Shown here piece by piece: positions 26,601 through 41,600 of a stretch of DNA of 64,000 bases. The notes below the pieces were generated by a model. It was not told the DNA's origin and ran no database searches. It was given only the letters and a program-made list of their open reading frames with translations. The translations under genes were made by a program, and so were the position numbers. Source of the DNA: Lewinellaceae bacterium (lineage in GTDB: Bacteria > Bacteroidota > Bacteroidia > Chitinophagales > Saprospiraceae); assembly GCA_016712415.1 (NCBI GenBank), contig JADJRC010000002.1, positions 124,001 through 188,000 on the forward strand. The letters run 5' to 3'. Numbering within the stretch: position 1 is the first letter of the stretch; every line of letters starts with the position of its first letter.

Positions 26601-29600
26601 ATGTCAATGGCTTCACGGCCTCAACAAGCGCAACTGTGACACAGCCAACGGCTTTAGCCATTTCAACAACAACGGTTGATGTTAATTGTAACAGCGGGTC
26701 TGACGGCTCCATTGATTTGACCGTCAACGGTGGTTCTCCAGTTTATACCTACCTATGGTCTACCGGCGCGACGACTGAAGATATCAGCGGTTTGACCGCC
26801 GGTACCTACACGGTGACTGCTACGGATAGTCACGGTTGTACGATCACGACCAGCGCTACCGTTACGGAACCCCCGGCTTTAGTTTTGTCTGCTACAACAG
26901 AGCCTGCTGCTTGTAATGGTGCATCCAACGGTTCGATAGATTTGACCCTTAGTGGCGGCACGCCGGCATACACATATTTGTGGTCGAATGGCTCAACGGT
27001 GCAAGACCCAAGCGGGCTGACTGCAGGTACTTACACGGTGACGGTGACCGATGATCATGGATGTACGGCAACGGCCAGTGCCACAGTTGGACAGCCGGTT
27101 AATTTGACGGCCGGTACAACATCGACGCCAGCAAGTTGTAATAATGGCTCGAATGGCACGATTGACCTCACGGTTAATGGCGGAACAACGCCGTATACTT
27201 ACCTCTGGTCGAATGGCTTTACCGGTCAGGACCCCAGTGGTTTGACTGCCGGCGTTTATACGGTTACGATAACGGATGCCAATGGTTGTTCTATCTGGCT
27301 TACAGAAACGGTGACACAACCAACCGCCATTTCGATTTCATCTGTTATGACGCCTGTAAATTGTTTTGGAGAACTCAATGGTTCAATCAACATTACGGTT
27401 ACCGGTGGGACACCAGGCTATACTTATCTCTGGTCGAACGGCTTTACGGGTGAAGACGCAACTAACCTGGCTGCGGGTACCTACACGGTGACCGTGACGG
27501 ATGCTAATAATTGTACGGCAACCGCCAGTGCGACAGTGACACAACCGACGGCGCTGACAATTTCTGCAACGCCAACTGCTACCCTGTGTAACGGTTCTTC
27601 TGACGGCTCCATTGATTTGACCGTCAACGGTGGTTCTCCAGTTTATACCTACCTATGGTCTACCGGCGCGACGACTGAAGATATCAGCGGTTTGACCGCC
27701 GGTACCTACACGGTGACTGCTACGGATAGTCACGGTTGTACGATCACGACCAGCGCTACCGTTACGGGAACCCCGGCTTTAGTTTTGTCTGCTACAACAG
27801 AGCCTGCTGCTTGTAATGGTGCATCCAACGGTTCGATAGATTTGACCGTTAGTGGCGGCACGCCGGCATACACATATTTGTGGTCGAATGGCGCAACGGT
27901 GCAAGACCCAAGCGGGTTGACTGCAGGTACTTACACGGTTACGGTGACCGATGATCATGGATGTACGGCAACGGCCAGTGCCACAGTTGGACAGCCAGTT
28001 AATTTGACGGCCGGTACAACATCGACGCCAGCAAGTTGTAATAATGGCTCGAACGGCACGATTGACCTCACGGTTAATGGCGGAACAACGCCCTACACTT
28101 ACCTCTGGTCGAATGGCTTTACCGGTCAGGACCCCAGTGGTTTGACTGCCGGCGTTTATACGGTTACGATAACGGATGACAATGGCTGTTCTACTTCAGT
28201 CACAGAAACAGTAACGCAACCAACCGCCATTTCGATTTCATCTGTTATGACACCTGCAAACTGCTTTGCAGAGTTTAATGGTTCTATAAATATTTCTGTA
28301 ACCGGCGGCACACCAGGTTATACTTACCTCTGGTCAAACGGCTTTACGGGTGAAGATGTAACCAATCTGGCTGCAGGTACCTACACCGTGACGGTGACGG
28401 ATGCCAATAATTGTACGGCAACCGCCAGTGCGACGGTGACACAACCGCCAGCTTTAGGCTTGTTCCTGGCGCCGACACATGTCAGCTGTAATGGCGGCGC
28501 TAACGGTTCCATTAACCTGACCGTAACTGGTGGCACGGCGCCCTACACCTACGACTGGTCGAATGGCTTTACCGGCGAAGACCCCAGTGGTTTGTGGGCT
28601 GATAATTTCTTGGTAATCGTTACTGATGCGCATGGCTGTGTCGCGATCAGTTCAGTTACCCTGACACAACCTCCGGCGATCGTACTTGTTGCGACAAGTA
28701 CCCCGGCGACCTGTAATGGTGCTTCTGATGGCGCTATTGATCTGACGGTCAGCGGCGGTATGCCTGGTTATACCTATTTGTGGTCAAATGGCGCTACAAG
28801 TCAGGATCCCACTGGTTTGAGTGCAGGGACATACACAGTAACGGTCACAGATACCAATGGCTGTACCAAAACGACAACTGCCACTGTGACGCAATCACAA
28901 GGTTTGGTTGCAAACACAGTGCCGGCTCCGGTATCTTGTTTTGGTGGCGCTGATGGTTCGGTAAACCTGACTGTTTCGGGCGGAACGCCGAACTATACCT
29001 ACTTGTGGTCGAATGGCTTCACGGGTGAAGACCTGAGCAATTTGACTGCGGCAGCCTATACCGTGACAGTTACCGATGCAAATGGTTGTACGGTTACCAG
29101 CTCGGCAGCAGTAACACAACCTGTGGCATTAGTTTTATCTACAACCATGACCCCGGTCGCTTGCAATGGCGATTCCAACGGTTCGATAGACCTGAGTGTT
29201 TCCGGTGGCACACCGGATTATACTTATCTCTGGTCAAATGGTTTTACCGGACAAGATCTAAACGCCTTGGCGGCTGGAACATATACCGTGACGGTTGCCG
29301 ATGCAAATGGCTGTACCGGAACAGGTTCATCTACGGTTACCGAACCACCAGCTTTAGCCTTAACGGCAAATGCAACGCCGGCTATTTGCAATGGCGCTGC
29401 AAATGGTTCGATCAACCTGAGCGTTTCAGGCGGTACGCCTGCTTATACCTACCTCTGGTCAAACGGCGCTACCAATGAAGACCCAAGTGGTTTGGCAGCA
29501 GGAAACTATACCGTTACCGTAATGGATGCGAATGGTTGCACCAAAACAACCACCGCAACGGTTACCGAACCGGTAGCCATGCAATTGGCCACGTCAACTA

Positions 29601-32600
29601 CTCCTGCTTCCTGCAACGGTAATGCAAATGGTTCGATTGACCTGACGGTATCGGGTGGTACACCTTCCTATACTTACCTCTGGTCAAATGGTGCTACCAA
29701 TGAAGACCCAAGTGGCCTGGCTGCCGGAACCTACACGGTTATTGTTACCGATGCAAATGGTTGTACACAAACCGCCAGTGCAACCGTAACGCAACCGAGC
29801 AACATGTCTGCTGCAGCAAATGCTACTCCGGTAGCCTGCTTCGGCGGTGCAAATGGTACTGCCAACCTGACGGTTTCCGGCGGCACAATACCATATACTT
29901 ACCTGTGGTCGAATGGAGCTGCAGTTGAAAACCCGACGGGCTTAACTGCCGGCACTTACACGGCCACGGTGACAGACGCCAACGGCTGTTCAACAACAGC
30001 ATCGGTAACGGTAACCCAACCGACGGAACTCGTTTTGACCAGAACAACTACGCCGGCATCTTGCTTTGGCGGTTCGAATGGTTCGGTGAGCCTGACCGTT
30101 TCGGGTGGTACACCTGGCTATACTTACTTGTGGTCGACTGGCGCAACTGCTCAAAACATCAACAACCTGACTGCCGGTATTTATACCGTTACGGTGACGG
30201 ATGCCAACGGTTGCACCAAAACAACCACCGCAACAGTGACCCAACCCACCGCGCTGAATTTGACTGCAAATACCACTCCGCCAGCCTGTTTTGGCGGTTC
30301 GAATGGTTCGGCAAGCCTGACGGTTTCGGGCGGTACGCCGGGGTACACCTACTTGTGGTCGACCGGCGCAACTGCTCAAAATATCAACAACCTGACTGCC
30401 GGCACGTACACCGTGACGGTGACAGATACAAACGGTTGCACCAAAACAACTACGGCAACGGTTACTGAACCTGCGGTCTTAACCTTGTCGAGTACAACGA
30501 CGCCGGTATCCTGCTTCGGCGGTTCAAATGGCGCTGTCAACCTGAGCGTTTCCGGTGGCACACCGGGTTACACCTACCTCTGGTCGACTGGCATGACGGT
30601 TCAAGATATCAGCAACCTCGCTGCCGGTGTTTACACCGTTACCGTGACGGATGCCAACGGTTGTACCAAAACAAGCACTGCTTCGGTAACAGAACCAGTA
30701 GCCCTGGCACTGTCAACAACGATAACTCCGGCGGCCTGCAACGGCGCATCAAACGGCGCTATTGACCTGGCTGTTTCCGGTGGTACACCGGCCTATACCT
30801 ACCTCTGGTCGAATGGCTTTACAGGCCAGGACCCAAGTGCTTTGACCGCCGGTACTTACACGGTAACAGTGACGGATGCCAATGGCTGCACCAAAACAAC
30901 AAGCGCAACCGTAACGCAACCGGGCAATATTTCAGCGGCAGCAACAGCAACGCCGGCCAACTGCTATAACGGCGCCGACGGTACTGCGAATGTGACCGCA
31001 ACCGGTGGCACGCCGGGATACACGTACCTCTGGTCGAACGGTATGACGACCCAAAATATCAGCAACCTGACTGCCGGTACCTATACCGCAACGATTACTG
31101 ATGTGAACGGATGCTCGGCAACGGCAAGTACTACGGTGACCCAGCCAACGGCCTTGGCTTTGTCTGCCAACGCGACACCAGTATCTTGTTCCGGTGGTTC
31201 CAATGGCTCGATCGACCTGACGGTTTCGGGTGGAACGCCAGGCTATACCTATCTGTGGTCGAATGGCTTTACGGGTCAGGATCCAAGCGGCCTGGCTGCG
31301 GGTATGTACACGGTAACGGTGACGGATGCAAACAACTGCACCGCAACTTCAACTGCTACAGTGACTGAACCGGTTGCCATTGCCCTCACGGCCATGACTG
31401 CGCCGGCAACCTGCAATGGCGCTTCCAACGGTTCAATTGACTTGAGCGTTTCCGGCGGTACACCTGCTTACACTTACCTCTGGTCGAATGGCCAGACCAG
31501 TGAAGATGCAAGCAGTTTAGCAGCAGGTACATATACCGTAACTGTAAACGATTCCAATGGCTGTACGGCTACAACAATGGCCACTGTGACCGAACCGCTT
31601 GCGATTACATTATCTGTAAATGTTACGCCTGCAGCTTGTAATGGCGCTTCCAACGGTGCGATTGACCTGACTGTTGCCGGCGGTACGCCAAACTATACTT
31701 ACTTGTGGTCGAACGGCTTTACCGGACAAGACCCCAGTGCGCTGACAGCCGGTATTTACACAGTAACAGTAACGGATGCCAATGGCTGCACCCAAACGAC
31801 GAGTGCAACCGTAACGCAACCGAGCAATATTTCGGCGACAGCAACGGCAACGCCGGCGAGCTGTTTCGAAGGAACAGACGGTACTGCAAATGTGACTGCC
31901 TCTGGTGGCACAATGCCGTACACGTACCTCTGGTCGAACGGTATGGCGACTCAGAATATCAGCAACTTGGTTGCCGGTACCTACACCGCCACGGTTACAG
32001 ATGCAAACGGTTGTTCTGCAACTGCTACAGCAACGGTGACCCAGCCGACGGCCTTGTCCTTGTCCGCAACCAATACCCCGGCGACCTGTTTCGGCGGCTC
32101 AGATGCTTCGATAGACCTGACGGTTTCGGGTGGTACACCGGGCTATACTTACTTGTGGTCGAACGGCTTTACGGGTCAGGACCCAAGTGGTTTGAGCGCC
32201 GGCGTTTACACGGTTACAGTTACGGATGCGAATAATTGCACCGCTACAACGTACACCACGATCAGCGAGCCAGTTGCCATAGCCTTGGTAGCAACGCCTT
32301 CACCGGTGTCTTGCTTCGGCGGTTCAAATGGTTCGATTGACCTGACTGTTTCCGGCGGCACACCGGGTTATACCTACTTGTGGTCGACCGGCTTTACAGG
32401 TCAGGACCCGAGTGGATTACCTGCGGGTACCTACACTTTTACGGTAACGGATGCCAACGGTTGCACTGCAATCAGCTCCGGCACAGTGACACAACCAGTA
32501 GCACTTGCGCTAAGTACGACCAGCATGCAGGCATCCTGCAATGGTGGTACGGATGGTTCGATTGACCTGACTGTTTCCGGCGGCACGCCGGCCTATACTT

Positions 32601-35600
32601 ATGTATGGTCAAATGGCTTTACCGGTGAAGACCCGATCAATTTGTCAGCCGGTACTTATACAGTGACGGTGACGGATGCCAATGCTTGTACGGCTACAAC
32701 TTCGACGACGGTTACGCAGCCTAATTCAGTGGAAATTGCCGGTGTAATCACTCCGGTAACCTGCTATGGTGGAAATGACGGCGCAATTGCGCTGACCATC
32801 ACCGGCGGTTCGACTCCGTACACATTTAACTGGTCCAATAATTCCAATGCGCAGAACCAAACGGCGCTCACTGCCGGTACCTACATGGTTACCGTTTCCG
32901 ATGCCAATGGTTGTTCTGCGCTTGCAATATTTGACGTAACACAGCCTACACAGATAACAGGCGCAACAGTAGTTACCCCGGTAAGTTGTAACCAATACGG
33001 CGACGGCGCAATTAACCTGACGGTTAGCGGTGGTTCACCGGGTTACACCTTTGTTTGGTCCAATGGCGTTCAGGCAGAAGACCTGAGCGACCTGGCAGCA
33101 GGCACTTACACGGTTACGATTACAGACGCTATTGGTTGTACCAATACAGTTTCTGCAACAGTCGTTCAACCGCCAGCCATATTGCTTTCAGTACAGGCAA
33201 CCGACGTTGCCTGCCCGGGTGGCGATAATGGCGCGGTTAACCTGACTGTTTCCGGCGGCACGCCGGGTTATACCTTTGAATGGTCAAACGGGATAACCAC
33301 GGAGGATATCTCCGGCCTGACGGCGGGCAGTTACAACGTATTTGTGACAGATGCCAACGGATGTGTTGCTTCTACCGGTGCAACGGTTTCTGAACCAGCG
33401 GCCATAGCCCTCTCGGCGAACGTCGTACCGGTTTCATGTAATGGTGGCGCCAACGGTTCAATCGCACTTTCTGTCAGCGGCGGCACACCTGGCTATACTT
33501 ATGCCTGGTCGACCGGCGCAAGTACGCAAAATGTGAACAACCTGTCTGCCGGCATTTATACGGTGACAGTTAGCGACAGCCGCGGCTGCACTGCTACGCA
33601 GGAGATCACTGTGGATGAGGCTTCTACCCTGACTTTGACCGCAACAACGACCAACGTGACTTGTAACGGCGGCGCTGACGGCGCAATTGATTTGACCGCC
33701 ATGGGTGGCACACCGGGCTATTCATACGCCTGGTCGGGTGGCCTGGGTAATGTGGAAGACCCGCAAAATGTTAGCGCGGGTACTTACACCGTGACGGTTA
33801 CAGACGCAGCAGGTTGTAGTAAAACGGCCATCATTTCGGTCGGTCAACCTACTGCCATTCAACTGAGCGCACAGCCCACGATTGTATCCTGTTTCGGTGG
33901 TTCCAATGGCGCGATCAACCTGTCCGTTTCCGGCGGAACGCCGGGCTATACCTTCCTGTGGTCGAATGGTTCTACATCTGAGGATTTGAATGACCTGACA
34001 GCAGGCACTTATATGGTCACGGTGACAGATGCAAACAACTGCACACAAAGCACCAGTATTACTGTTGCCCAACCAACGGCGCTCAATCTGAGTGCTGCGG
34101 TAAGTCCGGTCAGCTGCTTCGGCGGCGCAAATGGCGGGGTTAACCTGACCGTAACTGGCGGTACTCCGGCATACAGTTACCTGTGGTCGGGTGGCCAAAC
34201 GACCCAGGATATCAACAACCTCCTGACGGGTACGTACACGGTGACGGTGACCGATTCGAAAGGTTGTACCGATGTATTCACAGCGATTGTTGACGAACCG
34301 ACCTTGTTGGTGCTCAGCGCTACCAGCACACCGGTTATTTCCTGCACAGGCGGTAGCAACGGTACGATCGACCTGACAGTCGGCGGTGGCACGCCAGGCT
34401 ATACCTACAACTGGTCTAACCTGCCGGGAACAAACAATCCGGAAGATCAGGCCGGTTTACCAGCCGGCAGTTATGTAGTGACGGTGACAGATGCCAATGG
34501 TTGTACCCAAACCCTTGCGGTAACGGTAGAACAATTGTCAGACGTTAATGTGACGGCGATTGTAACCAACGCTACTTGTGCCGGCGCGAACAACGGTGCT
34601 ATCGAACTGCTGATTAGCGGCGGTGAGGCGCCTTACAACATCGATTGGGCACATATTCCGGGCACGAACAACCCGCAGGACATCAGTGGCTTGGGCGCCG
34701 GTTCTTATTCGGCAACAATCACTGACGCGAACAGCTGTACTGCGGTCGTTTCGGCTACCGTTACACAACCAAACATCGTGTTGAGTGCCCAGGTGAATGC
34801 TGTTTCCTGTTTCGGCGGTAACAACGGTTCGATCAACCTGACGGTCAGCGGCGGTGAAGCGCCATACACTTTCAACTGGAATAATGGCGCTTTCGACGAA
34901 GATCCATCCGGCTTGAGCGCAGGCACTTATTGCGTGACGGTAACAGATGCGAATGGTTGTACCAAAACAACCTGCGCAACGGTATCGCAACCAACTGATA
35001 TAGTGCTCTCCGTGGTAAGTTCGCCGGTATCCTGTAATGGCGGTTCCAATGGCGGAGCCAGCCTGACCGTAAGCGGCGGAACGCCATCATATACTTTTGC
35101 ATGGTCGAATGGCGCCAATTCGCAGGGCTTGAACAACGTTCCTGCCGGTACCTACACCGTAACGGTGACCGATACCAACGGCTGTACCAAAACGACCAGC
35201 GTGACGATCACACAACCGAATCCGCTCCTGGCTTCCGGTATCCCGACAGGCGTTGCTTGCTTTAACCAGTCCAATGGAGGGGTAATTCTCACGGTAACAG
35301 GCGGCACAGCGCCGTACAGCTACCTGTGGAGTTCCGGTCAAACAACTCAAAACCTGAGTTTGATCCCGGCCGGTACGTATTGTGTGACTGTTACGGATAG
35401 TAAAGGATGTACAACTACAACCTGTATCACGGTTGATGAGAATCCGGAAATCATCCTGACCACCACCGTGAACAATGTTTCCTGTAATGGCGGAAATAAC
35501 GGTCAGGTAAACCTGACGGTCAATGGCGGTACACCGGGTTATACTTTCCAGTGGTCGAACGGTATGTCGACACAAAACCTGAACAATGTTCCGGCCGGCA

Positions 35601-38600
35601 ACTACTTCGTAACGGTTACAGACGCCAACGGCTGTACCAAAACGACCAGTGCTACCGTTGCGCAACCTCCGGTTATTACAGTGACCAGTCAGGTGACCAA
35701 TGTTTCCTGCTTCGGCGGTAACAATGGCGCCATCGACATTACAGTCACAGGCGGCACGGCGCCATACACCTTCTTGTGGACGCCGGGCAACATCACTACC
35801 GAAGACCGCAGCGGTTTGACGGCAGGTACTTACACCGTCAAAGTGACGGATGTGAACGGCTGTACCCGAAGCCTGACGGTTTCAGTAGGTCAACCAAGCC
35901 TGATAAACCTGAGCATCGCCCTGACGATGGATCCGCCTTGTAGTGGAACCTACAATGTGAACCTGACCGTAACCGGCGGTACCACACCTTACTCGTATCA
36001 GTGGTCGAATGGTTGGACCTACCAGGATCTGTACCAGACGCCTGCCGGCGAAACGTATTGCGTGACTGTTACAGATGGTAACGGTTGTGTGAAAACGACC
36101 TGCGTGACCATTCCGGTGTTCACGCCGCTGTCTGCAAGCGCTGCAGTGACGCCTACCGTATGTTACGGCGATAACAATGGTCATATCGACCAAACAGTAA
36201 CTGGCGGAGCAGGTGGATATTCCTATCACTGGAACAGTGCTCAACTGCCCGCTTCACAAGATCAGCACAATATTCCAGCCGGTATTTACATCGTCACGAT
36301 CACCGACGGTCAGGGCTGTTCTATTGTTAAAACGTATATCGTTAGTGGGCCATCCCAGCCAATTACGCTGAATACGGTCACTACAAATACAACATGCGGA
36401 AATGCTACAGGTAAAATTGATCTTATGGTAATGGGCGGAACACCGCAAATGCCAGGGGCCATTTACAGTTACCTGTGGTCGAATGGTCAAACAACACAAG
36501 ACCTGACAGGCTTGACTGCGGGTACCTACTGTGTAACTGTGACGGATAAAAACGGTTGCACCAAAACAACTTGCGCAACTGTACTTGACTCTGGTGGACC
36601 AGTATTAAGCGTGACGACCACACCGACAACCTGCGGCGGTTCGAACGGTGGCGTCGACCTGACGGTGGTAGGCGGTAAAGCGCCATATTCGTACCTCTGG
36701 TCGAACGGCGCCGGGACGCAAGACCTGACCAATGTTCCTGCGGGCACCTACTGTGTGACGGTTGGGGACAACAGCGGATGTACCGCTACGATTTGTGCAA
36801 CTGTTCAAAATACAGATGGACCGATGTTGACCACGGTAGTTGCTAATGCGACTTGCGGCAATTCAAACGGTGGGGTAGACCTGACGGTAACCGGCGGCGC
36901 TACACCGTACACGTACCTGTGGTCGAACGGTTCGACAACACAAGATTTGAACAATGTTGCAGCAGGCACGTATTGCGTGACGGTTTCAGATGCTGCCGGC
37001 TGCACGGCAACGGTTTGTGCGACGGTTCAGAATATCGGTGGCCCGAGCCTGACAACCACAGTTGCCAATGCGACTTGCGGTATGTCAAACGGTGGGGATA
37101 GACCTGACGGTAACCGGTGGCGCAACACCGTACACCTACCTGTGGTCGAACGGTTCGACGACCCAGGATTTGACGAATGTTGCAGCAGGCACGTATTGTG
37201 TAACGGTTTCAGATGCAGCCGGTTGCACGGCAACAGTTTGTGCGACGGTTCAAAATATCGGCGGCCCGACCCTGACAACCACAGTTGCCAATGCGACTTG
37301 CGGTATGTCAAACGGTGGAGTAGACCTGACGGTAACCGGTGGCGCTACACCGTACACCTACCTGTGGTCGAACGGTTCGACGACGCAGGATTTGACGAAT
37401 GTTGCAGCAGGCACGTACTGCGTGACGGTTTCAGATGCAGCCGGTTGCACGGCAACAGTTTGTGCGACGGTTCAAAATATCGGCGGCCCGACCCTGACAA
37501 CGACAGTGACCAACACAACCTGCGGCGCTTCCAACGGTGGTGTTGATCTGACGGTAACCGGCGGCGCTACGCCGTACACCTACCTGTGGTCGAACGGTTC
37601 GACGACGCAGGATTTGGTCAATGTATTTGCGGGCACGTACTGCGTGACGGTTACGGATGCCGGCGGTTGCACGGCAACAGTTTGTGCGACGGTAAACAGT
37701 ATCAATGGTCCGGACCTGTCGACAGTGGTGGTCAATACGAGTTGCGGTGGATCCACCGGCGGTATCAACCTGACGGTAACTGGCGGTACCACACCGTACA
37801 ACTACTTGTGGTCGAACGGCTTGACAACGCAGGATTTGACGAATCTCTCCGCAGGTACATATTGTGTGACGGTTACAGACGGTAGCGGTTGTACAGCAAC
37901 GACTTGTGCAACCGTGAACAACAACGATGGCCCGACCCTGGCAACGGTGGTGACCAATGCGACCTGCAACGCTGCAAACGGCGGCGTTGACCTGACGGTA
38001 AACGGCGGTACTTCACCGTTCAACTACCTGTGGTCGAATGGGAACACGACACAAGATTTGACCAATGTATCTGCGGGCACTTACTGTGTGACGGTTACAG
38101 ATAAAAACGGTTGTACAGCAACAACTTGTGCAACCGTGAACGCTCCGGGCGGTCCGGTGCTGACAACTTCAGTGATTCACACCGCTTGCGGCGCTTCGAA
38201 TGGCTCGATTGACCTGACAGTTAATTCCGGACAAACGCCGTATACCTACTTGTGGTCGAATGGCTCGACGACACAAGACCTGACGAACCTGGCTGCCGGC
38301 ACGTACTGTGTAACGGTTACGGATGCCACAGGATGCACGGCTACGACTTGTGCAACAGTGAATAGCACTGGCGGACCAAGTTTGACAGCCTCGTTGACCA
38401 GCCCGATTTGTAACGAATCGAATGGCGCGATCAACCTGACGGTAGCGGGCGGCACCATGCCATACACGTATCTGTGGTCGAACGGTATTTCTACGGAAGA
38501 CCAATCGAATTTGGCAGCGGGTACTTACTCGGTTATAGTGACGGATGCCAACAACTGTTCGGCAGTCCAGTCTTACACCCTGATTTGTGTACCGCCTTCC

Positions 38601-41600
38601 GGTTGCGCCGATTTCAAAGCCATTGCTGCGCAACTTTGCGCACCAACTTGCGGCGCAATAAACGGCAAAATCATTGTTCAGTTAAATGGTGGCATTCCGG
38701 TTTACAATTACAACTGGACCAATATCACCACAGGAACAAGCGGAAACGGCAATTCGGCAACCAAGCCAATCATGATTACGGGTCTGGCATCGGGCGCTTA
38801 CCAAATTACGATAACCGATGGACAAGGTTGCACGGCAGTTGCTACGGCAACGGTTGGTCAGCCAACAAACCTGGTGCTGTCAGCACTGCCGCAATGTGCT
38901 TCTTACTGCAACGGCCAGGATGCGACCATCACGATCGGCATTATTAACAGCACGCCTGGTTATACCTACCAATGGTTGAACCAAAGCACCAACCAAAGCG
39001 GAACAGGAACTGCTACAACGGAACCATTTGTAATGACTGGTTTGAGCGCAGGTAAGTACTCCGTGACGGTAACTGATGCTGCTGGTTGTACGGGCGTGAT
39101 TACCACAACGATTGAGCACCTCAGCCTCCTGCAGGCTTCGGCAACCGCTTCGGGTGTCGGCTGTAGCGGCTCGACTGGCAAGATCACGGTGAACGTTGAT
39201 TTCGGTACCGCTGCTTACCACTACGAATGGTGGAGCGATGCTACCAGCGGCGCCGGAGATTCCGGTAGCACACCATTTATGATCGCTGACCTGGCTTCAG
39301 GCGCCTACACCGTTGTGGTGACGGATGCTAACGGCTGTATGGATACGGTGAAAGTGAATGTGGGTGGTAATGTATCGGGCCAGGTATACAACGATTTCAA
39401 TACAGACGGTTCCATGGACGCCAATGAGCCGGGATTGGGTAATGTCAAGGTTTATCTCTATGCCTGCGACAACCCGGTTCCGGTCGATTCTGCCCTGACG
39501 GATGTAGACGGTTACTACTTGTTTAGCGACCTGAATAATTACCCGTACCGGATCGAGTTTGTTCCAACACAAGCCTGGTTGGTTCCATCCTTCGCTGGCA
39601 GCGGTAACGGCTCTTCCGTGCAGTTTATCAACGGCGCAGATTGCGGCTTGAAAGCAGCGTTCTACAACCCGGATGATTATTGCCAATTAGATCCGGATGT
39701 GGCTTACGCGGCATTTACGCAAGGTTTGGCAGACTTGGCGGACAACACCGCTGTTGGTTTGTTCCCGTATCATGCCGTGAATCCGGACGATATTTTTGGA
39801 AAAGTACCTGCTAAGGAGCAGGTCGGTTCGGTGTACGGATTGGCTTGGGATCGCACGAACAAATACCTGTACGCAGGCGCGTTCCTGAAACGGCACGTTG
39901 GTCTTGGCGAACTCGGTCTTGGCGGTATCTACCGGATCTATTACTCCGGTGTTTCACCGGTGGTCACGCCTTTGTTCCAGGTGCCCAACGTGGGTATCTG
40001 CATCCGGCCAGACCTGGCGAACAAGTTTATGCCAAGTATGGACGGCGATGCATTTGCCAAAGTTGGTAAAATTGGCCTGGGTGATCTGGATATTTCTTCG
40101 GATAACAATACGCTGTGGACGGTTAATCTGAACACCAGAAAATTAGTTCGGATTGATAATATCCTGACTGCAAACCCGACCTCAACTGAAATTTCGATTG
40201 CTTCAGCGCCAAACTGCGATAACGGTGTATTCCGTCCGCTGGGCATGAAAGTTTACCGAAACAAAGTGTACGTCGGTGGGGTCTGCACAGGTGAAAACAA
40301 TGGCTCCGGCGACGATTTGTCGGCCTCGATCCATGAGTATGATATCGCGACAAAAACCTGGAAACAGGTGCTTGACCTTGGCCTGACCAGTCCGGAGTAC
40401 AACCACGGTGATGTGATCGGTAACGTAAACGCCAACCTGTCGCAATGTCAGGAATGGGAAACCTGGGCAGATATTTACACCGAGCGCAACCTGGTGGCCA
40501 ACACCGGCTCCGGCGAACCGGGCACGATTATCACCGATGGTAATTTTGAAATTATCGGCGGTGGTCTCACCGGCGCTGAATTCCGCTGCCGTGGCCAGGC
40601 GATGTTGTCTGATATTGAATTTACCCGCGAGGGCCTCATTATTATCGAACTGATGGACCGTACCGGTCACCAGTTTGGTTACCAGCAATACCGCCCGACA
40701 ACCATGCAAGGCAACCCGATTTCGGCGGCCAGCGGTGGCGATATTCTGGTGGCTTACAACGACAACGGCAATTGGTTGCTCGAACAAAACGGAACCATTC
40801 CGGTGGTAAACCGCACCAGCCTCTACGGCGTTGGCAACAACGAAGGCCCGGCCGGAGGTGAATTTTTCTTCGACAACACACGTTACCTGCATTTGGATGC
40901 CGATGCCGGTGGCCTCGTACACGTACCGGGTACAAACGAAGTGTTGGGTGTTGTGGTGAACCCGAACACTTCCGAGTACACCATCGGTGGCGGCGTAGCC
41001 TACTACAACCTCATTAACGGTAGCAATACCCGCAATGACCTGACTTTGGTTGACCCGATCTTTAACCAGATCGGAGTAGGTAAAGCCAACCCGGTTGGCG
41101 ACCTGGAAGCCCTCTGCGACGATGCGCCGATTCAGATCGGTAATCGCGTTTGGTCAGATAAAGACTGCGACGGCGTTCAGGATGCATGCGAAGCGCCGAT
41201 TGCAGGTGTATTGGTCAGTCTGTACAGTGCCACAACCGGCACGTTGTTGGCAACCACAGTTACCGACAGCACCGGCGAATACTACTTCACGGGTCTTGGC
41301 CATCCGGGCGAAAACTGGATCATGACGCCGGGTTACGATAGCCTCACGCCAGGCACTGCTTATAAAATTGTATTCGGTTTCAACGGAACCACATCACAAT
41401 TTGATAAATCCAGCGGCCAGCTGACGGTGAACAACCGGACCTATGACCTGACGCTGCAGGATACCGGTGAAGGGCACTATCCGGACTTCAACGATTCAGA
41501 TGCCGGTATCGCGAACGATCCGGGCAAAGCCTGGCACTTGTTCCCGACGATCATGTATACAACCGGTCTGGCTGGTCATACCGATCATACGCTGGATGCC

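Noticed and set aside
8692..38633. Many long open frames antisense to, or out of frame with, the SprB and SdrD-B arrays (for example 14429-15544 plus and 17127-17792 minus)
   Set aside because: They repeat with the period of the sense repeats, have Arg/His- or Val-rich unnatural composition and no starts or domains; they are shadows of the repetitive coding strand.
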